Origin: Fervidicoccaceae archaeon
Lineage (GTDB): Archaea; Thermoproteota; Thermoprotei_A; Sulfolobales; Fervidicoccaceae
DNA length: 64,000 nucleotides
Assembly (NCBI GenBank): GCA_038878695.1
Contig: JAVZVD010000003.1
Span: forward strand, 186,001 to 250,000
Direction of reading: 5' to 3'
Within the stretch, counting starts at the first letter, position 1, and every line of letters begins with the position of its first letter. Below are positions 16,669 through 25,353 of the stretch, one piece after another. The notes beneath the pieces are model-generated. The model saw nothing but the letters and a program-made list of their open reading frames with translations, made no database searches and was not told where the DNA came from. Both the position numbers and the translations under genes were made by a program.

Positions 16669-17564
16669 ACAGGCCTCCTCAGTGTTTCGTCTGTCTCGTT
16701 GAGAACAGGCTGAAGGATCTTCTGAAGCTAGGCTCCTCTAGCGACTCTCTCTTGCTCATGCTCGATGCTCTCAGCAGGCTCTCCGCGCTCGAGAGGACTG
16801 AGGCTTTCGTCGAGAGCTTCGAGGAGGTCAAGAAGCTAACCGGGGTCTCGGACCCCTACGGGCCCACGAAGACGAGGCTCATGCGCGCGGTAGCGGAGGT
16901 AGCGCCTCTGCTCCTCGAGGCGGCTAAAGGAGACGGTATCAGGGGGCTCCTAGGGCTCGCGGCCTCGGCTAACGCTCTAGACACGAGGGTCCTAGGCTAC
17001 GAGTTCAACGAGGGCTCTAACTTAAGCGATCTGCTGGCGACTCCTCCGCTCATAAACGACGCAGACGAGGCCTTGCTGCGCAGAGCGAGGACCTTAGCCT
17101 ACGTCCTCGACAATCATGGAGAGGCGGTAGTCGACGCTCTGGTTGCGGCGGAGCTCTCCCGCCTCGGTCTCGAAGTAAAAGTCGTGGCCAGAGGGTCGCC
17201 CTACGAGATCGATGTGACTTACGCCGAGGCTCTCGAGCTGCTGGGAGAGAACATCGAAGTACTCTCAACGGGGACGCCGTACCCGGCGCTCTACAGAAGG
17301 AGAGCGCCGAGACAGGTCGTCGAGGTCCTCGAGGGGGTCGACCTCGTCATCGCTAAAGGCATAGCCAACCTCGAAGCCTACATGGACGAGCCCGGCTGGC
17401 TTCGCGGCAAAGCCCTCTTCGCGCTCAGAGCGAAATGCCCTCCCATCGCTAAGATGTTCGGAGTGCCTCGGGGCTCTCCGCTGGTCGCTTCGGAGCACCG
17501 CGTGATGGAGTTGCTCGAGAGAGGGCCGTTGAGCTTAGTCGCGATCTCTCCTGGAGAGACGTAG
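16665..17564 (+). CDS. DUF89 (ARMT1-like) metal-dependent phosphatase
   Basis: 299 residues. The N-terminus has CFVCLVENRL (CxxC), the mark of the archaeal/bacterial subfamily I of DUF89. The core shows VLDNHGEAVVDALV, with the Asp-Asn pair of the metal site, GSPYEIDVTYAEA and VIAKGIANLEAY. The family is proposed to remove damaged phosphorylated metabolites (damage-control phosphatase). Its GTG start overlaps the aminotransferase stop (GTGA). Association with serA suggests housekeeping of phosphorylated serine-pathway or sugar intermediates, which is an inference only. Confidence 0.85.
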   Translation: MNRPPQCFVCLVENRLKDLLKLGSSSDSLLLMLDALSRLSALERTEAFVESFEEVKKLTGVSDPYGPTKTRLMRAVAEVAPLLLEAAKGDGIRGLLGLAASANALDTRVLGYEFNEGSNLSDLLATPPLINDADEALLRRARTLAYVLDNHGEAVVDALVAAELSRLGLEVKVVARGSPYEIDVTYAEALELLGENIEVLSTGTPYPALYRRRAPRQVVEVLEGVDLVIAKGIANLEAYMDEPGWLRGKALFALRAKCPPIAKMFGVPRGSPLVASEHRVMELLERGPLSLVAISPGET

Positions 17565-17620
17565 CAATAAACGATAGAGCGCGCTCGAGGCGGTCGGCGC
17601 TCGTTGGGGCGGATGAGTAT

Positions 17621-18628
17621 TTGAGAAGGCCTCCGATAATCGATCTCCACGAGGACCTGTGCCTGTATTACTCGTCGCCTCAAGCCGAGGGGGCCGAGCT
17701 CGATCTCTCCGTGGACTCGTCGGGCCGAGAAGCTGACCTCCCCAAGTACGCTAGAGCCAACGTTAGATTGGTGTTCGCATCAGTGACTACACTCTTCAGG
17801 ACCCTCTCGACGAAGTACAACGAGAAGCGGCAAGTCCTCGTGCCTAGAGCATCGAAGGAGTTGCTGTTCGAGCACCTCTCGATCTACTACAGACTTTCGA
17901 GGCTATATGGCATGGAGATCGTGAAGACCTCGAGGGACGCCGAGCGGCTCCTCCACTTTCCCGAGGCTAGACCTCCCGGCCTGCTCCTGCATCTCGAGGG
18001 AGCCGACGCGCTCGACAGCCCTTACGACCTCGAGATATTGCATGGAGCGGGCGTCAGGAGCCTCGGTCTGCAGTGGAACCACGACAATAAATACGGGTCC
18101 GGGTGCTTCTCGAGGCGAGACAGAGGATTGACCGGCGAGGGCGAGGAGCTCGTAGCGGAAGCGAATAGACTCGGCGTGATAATAGACGTCGCTCACTCCA
18201 GCAAGAAGACTGCTCTCGAGGTGCTCGAGGTCTCGAGGAGGCCCGTCATAATTAGTCACGCTAATGTCAGAGCCATCGTGGACAGCCCGAGGAACGTTGA
18301 CGATGAGGTGCTAGAGGCGCTCAGCTCGCGCGGAGGGGTGATCGGGGTCTCTCTCATTGATTCAATGGTGAAGCCAGGAGGACGCTCCACCGTGGACGAC
18401 GTGATCAAACACTTCGTTTACATTTACGAGAGGTTTGGACCCGACGTCCTCGCTATCGGCACGGACTACTTCGGACTTCGGCGAGCGGAGATACCGAGAG
18501 GGCTAGAGACCGTAGACTCTCTTCCTCTCCTCTTCGAGAGGCTGGCCGAGGCCGGGCTCAAGGATTCGGACCTAGAGAAGGTAGCCTACGGCAATGCCCT
18601 AAGAGTGATCCGGGAGAACCTCGGGTGA
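17621..18628 (+). CDS. Membrane dipeptidase family protein (peptidase M19)
   Basis: 335-residue TIM-barrel zinc dipeptidase: the HED motif (IIDLHEDLCLYY), Glu in LHLEGADAL, the His site in VIIDVAHSSKK, VIISHANVRAIVD and the GTDYFGL motif. It lacks a signal peptide, so it is cytosolic. It probably cleaves dipeptides, possibly with D-amino acids. The start is TTG 17621; the short gap after the DUF89 gene suggests the same transcript. Confidence 0.88.
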   Translation: MRRPPIIDLHEDLCLYYSSPQAEGAELDLSVDSSGREADLPKYARANVRLVFASVTTLFRTLSTKYNEKRQVLVPRASKELLFEHLSIYYRLSRLYGMEIVKTSRDAERLLHFPEARPPGLLLHLEGADALDSPYDLEILHGAGVRSLGLQWNHDNKYGSGCFSRRDRGLTGEGEELVAEANRLGVIIDVAHSSKKTALEVLEVSRRPVIISHANVRAIVDSPRNVDDEVLEALSSRGGVIGVSLIDSMVKPGGRSTVDDVIKHFVYIYERFGPDVLAIGTDYFGLRRAEIPRGLETVDSLPLLFERLAEAGLKDSDLEKVAYGNALRVIRENLG

Positions 18629-18691
18629 GGCCCACGGAAGGGACTGAGGAAAAGCGCGGGCTATCCCATTACTAAGCTTCACCATTTCCTC

Positions 18692-19147
18692 TCATTTCAG
18701 CGGCTTCCCAAACGCGATGACCGCAGCGTAACCGAGCTCGTCTACGGGCTCGCTCGACTGTGTGGACGTGCTCACCGCGAAGGCGGCAATCTCGCCCGTC
18801 GTGTAATTGAGCTTCTTGACGAATAGCATCTCATACCGAACACCCTCTACTACGGGTATGACCAGACCCCTCGTCGGGGAGCCTCTCAGCCAGTCCAGGC
18901 CGCCGGCGGTCTCATTCCACCACGTGAGCCTCAACTGCTTGGACTCAACGATGGTCTTGACGACGCTCGTCCCATGGCACTCGGCGCACCGCCTCCTTTC
19001 CTCGACTACGATGTGCGAGAAGAAGGGAGCCCATACGGCGAACGTCGCGTTCTTACCCTCGTAGGTTATACTCATCAGGTTAGCCGGGTACGCTTTGCCG
19101 TCGTACTTCACCAAGAAGACCCATCCGACGAGCGGCCCCGTCAAGAG
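18692..19147 (-). pseudogene. Multiheme cytochrome c gene, 3' part beyond an in-frame TAG
   Basis: This frame continues directly, without any shift, from the upstream segment (19148-19585) after its TAG codon. It encodes a segment with another heme-binding motif, RRCAECHG, within MTGPLVGWVFLVKYDGKAYP...FFSHIVVEE. A separate start at TTG 19144 is possible but has no ribosome binding site, and the segment lacks a signal peptide, which a c-type cytochrome needs. The most economical view is one gene of about 298 codons split by a nonsense mutation. Readthrough of UAG is the alternative, but UAG ends many genes in this window. Confidence 0.7.
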
Positions 19148-19585
19148 CTAGGCGTGGGGGATCCCCCTCAGGGACCCATCGAGGTGACAGCTGTAGCACG
19201 TCTGCACCGTAGCCGTGTGACGAGCCTCGCACGCTACGTTCCTGAGCGCGTACACGTGGACCTGGTGCTCTGCTACGTTCTGCGGGGGCCTAGGGGCCGT
19301 CCCCTCGACGTGACACTTCTCGCAGCTCGCGTCAAAGAAGCCAGGTTCCCAGAAGCTGATGTAGGGCGAGCCGTCGAGCTTGAACTTCACTCCGTGGACC
19401 TCGCTCGCGCTGTGGCAGTCTAGGCACGTCATGTTCCTCGAGAAGTGCGGGTCGACTATGTTGGAGCGCGTCATGAGGGCTAAGGCCATGCGCTCCCTCC
19501 GTGGCCGGATCCCGGCGATCGCCGCCAGGAGAGCTGCACACGATAACACGATGAAGGCTAGCCTGCGCCTCCGTCCTCTTTCCAT
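19148..19585 (-). pseudogene. Multiheme cytochrome c gene, 5' part with signal anchor
   Basis: Start ATG 19585, preceded by GGGGAGG. The N-terminus MERGRRRRLAFIVLSCAALL is a signal/anchor sequence. Three intact CxxCH sites follow (CLDCH, CEKCH, CYSCH). One site is damaged: CEARH, where a TGT to CGT change would account for the lost second Cys. The frame stops at TAG (19148-19150), while the same frame remains open and meaningful to 18692. Two lesions together suggest a decaying gene. It would have been an extracytoplasmic electron carrier. It is divergent from the archaemetzincin gene across a repeat-rich promoter. Confidence 0.75.
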
Positions 19586-19627
19586 TGCGTCCTCCCCTTT
19601 ATTAGTGACGAAAAACACTTAAGCTTC

Positions 19628-19660
19628 ATAACATATTTATAACACGTTGATAACATGTTG
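19628..19660. repeat. Three tandem 11-bp repeats in the cytochrome/archaemetzincin promoter region
   Basis: Units are ATAACATATTT (19628-19638), ATAACACGTTG (19639-19649) and ATAACATGTTG (19650-19660), directly adjacent and each about one helical turn long. They cover the AT-rich promoter, and the last base of the third unit is the first base of the archaemetzincin GTG start. Confidence 0.75.
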
Positions 19661-20283
19661 TGAAAAGCGTGGAAGTAGCGTTTTTATGGAGCACGCGAGG
19701 TGTAGATCGCGATGAGGCGTTGCGAGCGCCGAGCATCGAGGTCGTCGGGACTATCGAGGTCCCACTCTCTATCATTGAACGAGCGGCCTTAGTCCTTTCC
19801 GACGCGCTGGGCCTAAGGGCAACGACCGTGAATCGGATCCCAGCTCCTCCGAGCTCAACCTTCGATGAGAGGAGACGACAATATAAGGCCGAGGCGGTCT
19901 TAGCGTGGGCCTCTTCTCATAGGCGCGAGGAGCGCGCGCTCTTCCTGCTCCTGGCCGACGTCGACGCATACGTCGAGGGTCTGAACTTCGTCTTCGGCCT
20001 CGCTCTCCCGCGTCTCGGGGCAGCCGCGGTATTTCTGAGCAGGCTCAAGCTCCCCCTCGAAAGAGAGGGAGGTCTCGAGCTTCTCATCGAGCGCGTCGAG
20101 AAGGAGTCCCTACACGAGGTGGGACACCTTCTCGGCTTAGGCCACTGCTCTCGCAGGCTCTGCGTAATGAGCTTCAGCAACAGCCTGGCCGAGGTAGACG
20201 CCAAGACCTCAAGATTCTGCTCTTCGTGCTCGGCGCTGCTCGCGAGCAGAGGTATAATCGTTCGCACCTCTCGCGCCCTCTGA
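19660..20283 (+). CDS. amzA: Archaemetzincin (AmzA) metalloprotease
   Basis: 207 residues with the archaemetzincin signature HEVGHLLGLGHC, giving three zinc-binding His and the catalytic Glu, followed by the structural zinc site CSRRLCVMSFSN and C-terminal CSSC. These four Cys bind a second zinc. The family is conserved across archaea, and its substrate is unknown. The start GTG 19660 lies about 25 bp after a TATA-like AT-rich stretch and within the tandem repeats, implying a leaderless transcript possibly controlled by a repeat-binding factor. The N-terminal part MKSVEVAFLWST is normal for the family. Confidence 0.92.
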   Translation: MKSVEVAFLWSTRGVDRDEALRAPSIEVVGTIEVPLSIIERAALVLSDALGLRATTVNRIPAPPSSTFDERRRQYKAEAVLAWASSHRREERALFLLLADVDAYVEGLNFVFGLALPRLGAAAVFLSRLKLPLEREGGLELLIERVEKESLHEVGHLLGLGHCSRRLCVMSFSNSLAEVDAKTSRFCSSCSALLASRGIIVRTSRAL

Positions 20284-20339
20284 GCTCCCGGAGAGAATTT
20301 ATCTAAGAAAGATAGTTGAATCTCTCGTGGCGAGCCGAC

Positions 20340-20621
20340 TTGGAGATAACCGTGGTCAAAAGAGATGGGGGGAGAGAGCCCTTCATCTTTGAGAAGATAG
20401 TCGTTAGCTGTCTCAAGGCCGGGGCCACGCTCGAGGCCGCCAGGAAGATCGCCAAGATAGTTGAGGCTAGGATCCTCGAGAGTGGGAAGAGCGAAGTGAC
20501 GGCCAAGGAGCTGACGAAGCACGTGCTCGAGCTATTGAAGAAAGAGAACGAGGAGTGGTACAGGAACTGGATAGTATTCGATCGGGCGATTAAGCGCAGG
20601 AGAACTGAGGAGGAGCTCTAA
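20340..20621 (+). CDS. ATP-cone domain protein
   Basis: A 93-residue protein that is almost entirely an ATP-cone: ITVVKRDGGREPFIFEKIV...CLKAGATLEAARKIAKIVEARI...LTKHVLELLKKENEEWYRNW. ATP-cones sense ATP/dATP in ribonucleotide reductase and NrdR, but free-standing archaeal copies have no settled role. I prefer TTG 20340 over TTG 20316 because a TATA-like element near 20296 and a GTGGCGAG site fit it, and the domain starts directly there. Confidence 0.8.
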   Translation: MEITVVKRDGGREPFIFEKIVVSCLKAGATLEAARKIAKIVEARILESGKSEVTAKELTKHVLELLKKENEEWYRNWIVFDRAIKRRRTEEEL

Positions 20622-20788
20622 AAGTCACCCGAGGCTTCGCTTTTTCCTCTCTTCTCCAGACCGGCTCGCGAGGCCTCCCACGTCAGCTGTCCCGGGAGAG
20701 CTCGGTTCGTCCCCGCAGGTGGCAGGTGAAGAGCTTTTTTATTCGTCGCCCTCGAAGAGCGAGGGTAGAGCGCAGAGGTCAAGTAGCG

Positions 20789-21211
20789 ATGCGCGAGGGA
20801 AGCTCGAGAGAGCTCATCTTGATCCTCTTCGTCCTCCCTCTGCTGGCGGTGCTGGCGCGAGCCGAGGAACCTGGAGCCCTCGAGGCGCTCAGAGTCGCGC
20901 TGCGCGATCCTTGGGCTCTCGCGAACTTGCTCTTACAGTTTGGCCTCGGGTTCGGGCTGGGCTACATTTCAGCCAGGATACTCAAGTACGTCGTAGCGCT
21001 AGCCGCACTCCTCGTGCTGGGCGCGGCCCTGAACGTGTGGAGCCTCGGGAGGGTTTCCAACGCGAGCGAGGCCATCAGCTACGCGGTGCAGAGGCTGAGA
21101 GAGCTCCTGCCCGAGCTCAAGGCTCTGGCGGGGACGCTCGGCGTGCTGGCGCTCGGCCCCGTCTCGCTCGGCTTCATAGTGGGACTCATCGTGGCCTTCG
21201 CGAGGAGGTAG
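20789..21211 (+). CDS. Small membrane protein, FUN14-like
   Basis: 140 residues with an N-terminal signal anchor (LILILFVLPLLAVLARA), two central hydrophobic helices rich in Gly (LLLQFGLGFGLGYISARILK and VVALAALLVLGAALNVW) and a C-terminal membrane helix. The Gly-rich GFGLGY followed by a basic residue resembles the FUN14 family. Function is unknown. The start is ATG 20789; the GTG at 20726 lies before the TATA element (GAGCTTTTTTATTC, 20730-20743) and cannot be used. Confidence 0.65.
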   Translation: MREGSSRELILILFVLPLLAVLARAEEPGALEALRVALRDPWALANLLLQFGLGFGLGYISARILKYVVALAALLVLGAALNVWSLGRVSNASEAISYAVQRLRELLPELKALAGTLGVLALGPVSLGFIVGLIVAFARR

Positions 21212-22019
21212 CGCTCTCCGGCTCAATCTCGAAGGCCCCGCGGCACTCGGCTCCCCGTTTTTCGCAGAGCTCCTCGATCGACGCGAGGAGCCTCCCCCAA
21301 TCGTAGGATCGGGCCTTGGCCACGTAGTCGCGGATTGGCCCTTCCGCTCTCATCATGAATGGCTTTACTCTGAGCTTGTCGACGTATAGCACGCTCTCAG
21401 TCGACGAGGCCAGCTCGATTATCTCCTCGATCGACTCGAACTCGTCGTTCACGCCGGGTATTATGGGCCCGAGGAAGATCCAGGTCTCGATTCCCCTCGA
21501 CGACAGCTCCTCTAGAGCTCTGGCCCGCTCGCTCGGCGGGGGGGCGCAGGGCTCGATGAGCTCGGCGAGCGACTCATCGAGGGTCGTTATGGTGAAGCCA
21601 ACGTCGACTCTACTTGAATAGGCCTCCAGCAGATCGACGTCTCTCAGGACTAGGCTTGACTTGGTCTGAATGCTCACTCCGAAGCCGCGGGAGAGCAGGA
21701 CCTCCAGCGACCTCCTGGAGACGGCTTCAGATCGCTCCACGGGTTGATAGGCGTCGGTGATTGTGCCGAGCCCCACGGTCCCGAGGGCGACGCTCGACGT
21801 CTCTTTCCTCAGGACTTCCACTAGATTCTCCTTAACGACTACCACGGAGCCCCAGCTCCTCGCGACCTCCTCATTGCGCACGTACTCCCTCCCGTAGCAG
21901 TAGATGCACGCGTGAGAGCACCCAACGTAGGGGTTGAGCGCGTAGTCAAGGCCGGGGAGGCCGCTGCGGGAGAGCGCCCCTCTTACCCTGGCCCTCTTCA
22001 CCGTGTAGGAGCAGTCCAC
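21186..22019 (-). CDS. Radical SAM protein, spore-photoproduct-lyase-like (COG1533 type)
   Basis: 277 residues with the radical SAM motif CSHACIYCYG and conserved flanks LNPYVGCSHACIYCYGREYV, GTITDAYQPVE and TKSSLVLRDVDLL, typical of the SplB-like group called DNA repair photolyases. Radical SAM enzymes cleave SAM to a 5'-deoxyadenosyl radical; the real substrate of the archaeal members is unknown. The start GTG 22019 lies inside the end of nreA (22-base overlap), so it is translationally coupled to it. The longer frame to 22076 runs deep into nreA. Its 3' end overlaps the convergent FUN14-like gene. Confidence 0.85.
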   Translation of the reverse strand: MDCSYTVKRARVRGALSRSGLPGLDYALNPYVGCSHACIYCYGREYVRNEEVARSWGSVVVVKENLVEVLRKETSSVALGTVGLGTITDAYQPVERSEAVSRRSLEVLLSRGFGVSIQTKSSLVLRDVDLLEAYSSRVDVGFTITTLDESLAELIEPCAPPPSERARALEELSSRGIETWIFLGPIIPGVNDEFESIEEIIELASSTESVLYVDKLRVKPFMMRAEGPIRDYVAKARSYDWGRLLASIEELCEKRGAECRGAFEIEPESATSSRRPR

Positions 22020-23251
22020 GCGTCCAGCCTCCTCTGCGCTCTCAGGGCTTCGAGGAGCCTCGAGCGAGCGAGCCACCTGTTCAGGCCCAGCCTCGAGAGC
22101 TCGGCCACGCGAGCCAGAGCCTCATCGAGTGAGGAGAATCTCTCCGGGGCGCTCGAGGAGAACATCTTTCTCAGGCTCTCTCTGACGAACCAGACACCAA
22201 TCGGGACATCGAAGCCGGGGTAGATTTCTCGTAACAGCACCACCGTGGCTCGCCTACCGCGCCTGGCCAGGTGCTCCGCTGCGGCTAGCCTGGCAGCGTA
22301 GTAACAGCCCCCTATGCTCGCGTAAGTCCTCCTACCCCAGTGAAACTCGTGATCCCCTTCAATGGCCGGCTCGCCCGAGCTCGCCGGGTTCCACGTCGAG
22401 CCCGGATACCAGGCCTCCATCCACTCGAATGCCCAGGCTCCTGGGGCCAGGAGCGCCACGAAGAGATTCTTCGAGTGCTCTAAGTGAAATACCTCGTACT
22501 CGTCTATGGAGGGCGAGGAGGAGATTTCTCTGAGGAGCGCCCTCGAGATCACGTCGTCGACCGCCGTGATCGACCACCTCGTGGGCACGAGCCTGCGAGA
22601 GCGCCCTCCGAGGCAGCCCGCGCTCAGAAGCCTCTGGATATAGCTCACGTGTACGCCGTTCTCGTAGAGTTCCACCAAGGCCTCCTCCGCGTCGAGATCC
22701 ACATCTGAGGACACTCTCTCGACCACTCGCGGGACGGAGGGGTTGCTCGCTAGCCTGAGGCGCCTCAGCGGGGAGCCCGGACCCATGGGTGGGACGTGCT
22801 CGTCCAATAGGACCCGCGGTCTCAACGGTCTGGCGAACTCCATCTCTACGTCCACAGGCCTGGAGGATAGAGCCAGCTCTCGCAGCTCATCGAGGATCCT
22901 CGAAGAACCGCCGTGTACGTCGACGAGCTCGTAGCCCAATACGAGGCCCACTCTGAACTCGAGGACCCTCTCGAGCGGCAGCGCGGTCCACGCCTCGGGG
23001 CTCTCGTAGACGCTCGTGTCGCCCTCGACAGGCGGAGCCCCGAGCCCCGCTCTCACCCTCGGGTAACCCGCTCTCCCGACGAAGATTGTCGGCGGGCTGG
23101 AACCCCAAAGCTCACGCGCCCCCTCCACTCGAGAGAGACCCCGATAGATGGAGCTCCTCGCGAGTACGGGACAATAGACGAGTCCACAGAGGTACCTACC
23201 GCCTCTGCAGAGCAGGCAGAGCCTCGCGTCGAGCTCCACTTCTTTGACCAA
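21998..23251 (-). CDS. nreA: DNA repair protein NreA
   Basis: 417 residues of the archaeal Nre family. The N-terminus holds a zinc finger (LCLLCRGGRYLCGLVYCPV), followed by conserved blocks GRAGYPRVRAGLGAPP, DLDAEEALVELYENGVHVSY and IGGCYYAARLAAAEHL. The C-terminal QRRLDAWTAP resembles the PCNA-interacting peptide (QxxL-x-x-hydrophobic/aromatic) reported for NreA proteins. Genetics in Haloferax links NreA to DNA damage repair. It starts 27 bp after ecfT and overlaps the radical SAM gene. Confidence 0.88.
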   Translation of the reverse strand: MVKEVELDARLCLLCRGGRYLCGLVYCPVLARSSIYRGLSRVEGARELWGSSPPTIFVGRAGYPRVRAGLGAPPVEGDTSVYESPEAWTALPLERVLEFRVGLVLGYELVDVHGGSSRILDELRELALSSRPVDVEMEFARPLRPRVLLDEHVPPMGPGSPLRRLRLASNPSVPRVVERVSSDVDLDAEEALVELYENGVHVSYIQRLLSAGCLGGRSRRLVPTRWSITAVDDVISRALLREISSSPSIDEYEVFHLEHSKNLFVALLAPGAWAFEWMEAWYPGSTWNPASSGEPAIEGDHEFHWGRRTYASIGGCYYAARLAAAEHLARRGRRATVVLLREIYPGFDVPIGVWFVRESLRKMFSSSAPERFSSLDEALARVAELSRLGLNRWLARSRLLEALRAQRRLDAWTAPTR

Positions 23252-23278
23252 AAGCTCTTCGGAGCGACGGGAAATAAA

Positions 23279-23980
23279 TTATCGGGAGCCGAGCGCGACG
23301 AGCGCCGCCCCAACGTAGACTGCGGCCGGGATTACGAGCATCAGATCGAGGAGCCCGAGCCTCGGCGCGTAGGCGTAAGTCCTCCTCGGATTGCCGTACC
23401 CCTTGATCTCGAGGGCGACCGACAGCTCCTCGCTCCTCCTCGTCACGTAATATATCAAGTTCGCTACGATGGGCACGAAGTTCCTTAAGACGTCTGCTCT
23501 GCTCTTCACGATTCTCCTCGCTCTCAACGCTTCGAGAACTCTATGGTATCTCGCGAGAGAATCGACGAGGAGCCCGTAGACCATCGCCACTCCTAACGCG
23601 AAGGCGGGTGGCAGCCTCAAGTGCTTGGCGAGCATGTAAGCGAAGTCGTCGGGCGTGGTTGTGTACGCGAAGATCGTGGCGCTCATCACGAGGACCCCGA
23701 GCATCGCGGCAGCCCTCGCTCCGGCCTCGAGAGGCTCGGCCCCTCGCGTCCAGGCTATCACGGCGTTGCCCAACGGCACGCCCAGGAGAAGGGGGGAGAA
23801 CGGCGCGACGTCTCTCGTCAGCTTCGAGAAATCGATTCCGCCGAGAGAGCTCAGGACCGCGGCGTAGAGGAGAGACGCTAGGGCGAGCTCTACGGAGCCT
23901 GACATCATCGGGGGAACTATTATGATGATAGCCAGAATAGTCTTGGAGAGGGGGGTCGCGCGTTCTAAGAAGGAGCTCAC
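23279..23980 (-). CDS. ecfT: ECF transporter transmembrane component EcfT
   Basis: 233 residues, about five to six membrane helices, with the two coupling motifs facing the ATPases: the region around EALRARRIVKS and the ALEIKGYG segment, which correspond to the ARG-type coupling helices of EcfT. It joins the ATPases to the substrate-binding S component. It overlaps the fused ATPase gene by 4 bases (ATGA), and its gene order with the YkoE-like S component points to a dedicated thiamine-family ECF transporter. Confidence 0.88.
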   Translation of the reverse strand: MSSFLERATPLSKTILAIIIIVPPMMSGSVELALASLLYAAVLSSLGGIDFSKLTRDVAPFSPLLLGVPLGNAVIAWTRGAEPLEAGARAAAMLGVLVMSATIFAYTTTPDDFAYMLAKHLRLPPAFALGVAMVYGLLVDSLARYHRVLEALRARRIVKSRADVLRNFVPIVANLIYYVTRRSEELSVALEIKGYGNPRRTYAYAPRLGLLDLMLVIPAAVYVGAALVALGSR

Positions 23981-25353
23981 AGCGCGGAGACCACCTCGAC
24001 AGCTTCGTTGGCCGCCCCCTCGAAGAGCACGGCCCCCTCTTTAAGAACCACGGCCGAGCCCCCGAGGGCCTCGGCGAGCTCCAAGTCGTGCGTCGCGACG
24101 ACGAGAAGCCGCGTCTTTTTTAGCTCTAAGGCGGCGCGCAGCACAAGCTCCGCCAGCGCGTCATCTAGATAATTCGTCGGCTCGTCCAAGACGAAGACTC
24201 TCGGTTCGAGCAGCAGGGCCGATACCAAGCTGAGGAGCTTCAGCGCCCCTCTGTCGAGAGAATATATGGGGTCATCGGAGCGCTCCTCGAGTCCTATCTC
24301 GCGGAGCGCCCTCCTGGCGATCTCGGCGGCTTCGGGCCCCGCTGCTCCTCGCGCCACTCTAATAGTCGTCGCCAGGTCTTCAATGGGGGTTCTGCCGACT
24401 ATTCCGTCGTCCGGTGACTGATAGACGTAGACGACGTCACTCGCGCCTCCCCCATCGATCCTAACGAGCCCCCTCCAGGGCTTGAGCAGACCGGCAATGA
24501 TCTTTGCGAGAGTGGTCTTGCCGGCCCCATTAGGCCCCAATAGCAGGAGCGAACCAGGCCCCTCGGATCTCAACGATATCCCCTTAATGATGGGCTCGCG
24601 CCTAGAGTAGCCGAACCACACATCGTTCACGAAGAGAGAAAAGCCGCGCTCGGGCGAGATCAAGCGAACGCCGAGCGGCTCCGGCTCGAGCCTCAGCCTC
24701 CTCGGAGGGGCCCTCAGCTCCACCACTTTGTCGGCGTATCTAGCGTCTCTCGTGAGGCAGGCCGTGTAAATCACGGCTTTATCTGAAGACCTCAAGATCT
24801 CGAAGAGGTCCTCGAGCTCTCTCCTCATGGACACGTCCAAATCGCACGTAGGCGAGTCCATCAAGATGAGCTTCGCGCGAGAGAGCAGGCCCTCGGCTAT
24901 GGCCAATCTCCTCTTCTCTCCTCCGCTTAGCTCGCGCACGTTCTTGCTCCTCTTTCTCTCAAGGCCGACGAGCTCGAGGGCTCTGTCGATCTCCCTCCTA
25001 ATCACGGAGGGCTCCACCCCCCTCTCCTCGAGCAAGAACGCTAGCTCATTCTCGACTCTACTCATCACGAATATCTCCTCGGGGTTCTCGGGCACGTAGA
25101 AGACTCTCGAGAGGAGGACATCGCGAGGGGTCTCTCTGACTTCTCTCCCCTCGATCTTGAGGCTCCCGGAGTACTCGACGAGGCCCAATATAGCCCTCAA
25201 GAGCGCGCTCTTGCCGCTACCGCTCCTCCCGAGTATCGCGCAGACCTCGCCCTCGTATACGTCGAAGCTCACGCCTTCGGAGAGAGGGCTAGATGAGCCC
25301 TCCCTAGGCGACGCGTCTCTAGCGCTCAGCAGAGGGTCTCCTAGCGAAGGCAC
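23977..25353 (-). CDS. ecfA: Fused double ABC ATPase of an ECF transporter (EcfA-EcfA')
   Basis: 458 residues with two complete ABC modules: Walker A GRSGSGKSALL near residue 42, signature LSGGEKRRLAIAEG, then in the second module GPNGAGKTTL near residue 273, Q-loop VYVYQSPDDG and FVLDEPTNYLD. The second signature is degenerate (YSLDRGALKLLSLV), so the two sites are probably unequal. The start is GTG 25353, overlapping the S-component gene by 35 bases. It powers uptake of the vitamin captured by the YkoE-like protein. Confidence 0.9.
   Translation of the reverse strand: MPSLGDPLLSARDASPREGSSSPLSEGVSFDVYEGEVCAILGRSGSGKSALLRAILGLVEYSGSLKIEGREVRETPRDVLLSRVFYVPENPEEIFVMSRVENELAFLLEERGVEPSVIRREIDRALELVGLERKRSKNVRELSGGEKRRLAIAEGLLSRAKLILMDSPTCDLDVSMRRELEDLFEILRSSDKAVIYTACLTRDARYADKVVELRAPPRRLRLEPEPLGVRLISPERGFSLFVNDVWFGYSRREPIIKGISLRSEGPGSLLLLGPNGAGKTTLAKIIAGLLKPWRGLVRIDGGGASDVVYVYQSPDDGIVGRTPIEDLATTIRVARGAAGPEAAEIARRALREIGLEERSDDPIYSLDRGALKLLSLVSALLLEPRVFVLDEPTNYLDDALAELVLRAALELKKTRLLVVATHDLELAEALGGSAVVLKEGAVLFEGAANEAVEVVSAL

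Noticed and set aside
19148-19150. Pyrrolysine decoding of the TAG in the cytochrome gene
   Set aside because: TAG ends many ordinary genes in this window, and the heme motif nearby is also damaged, which fits decay better.
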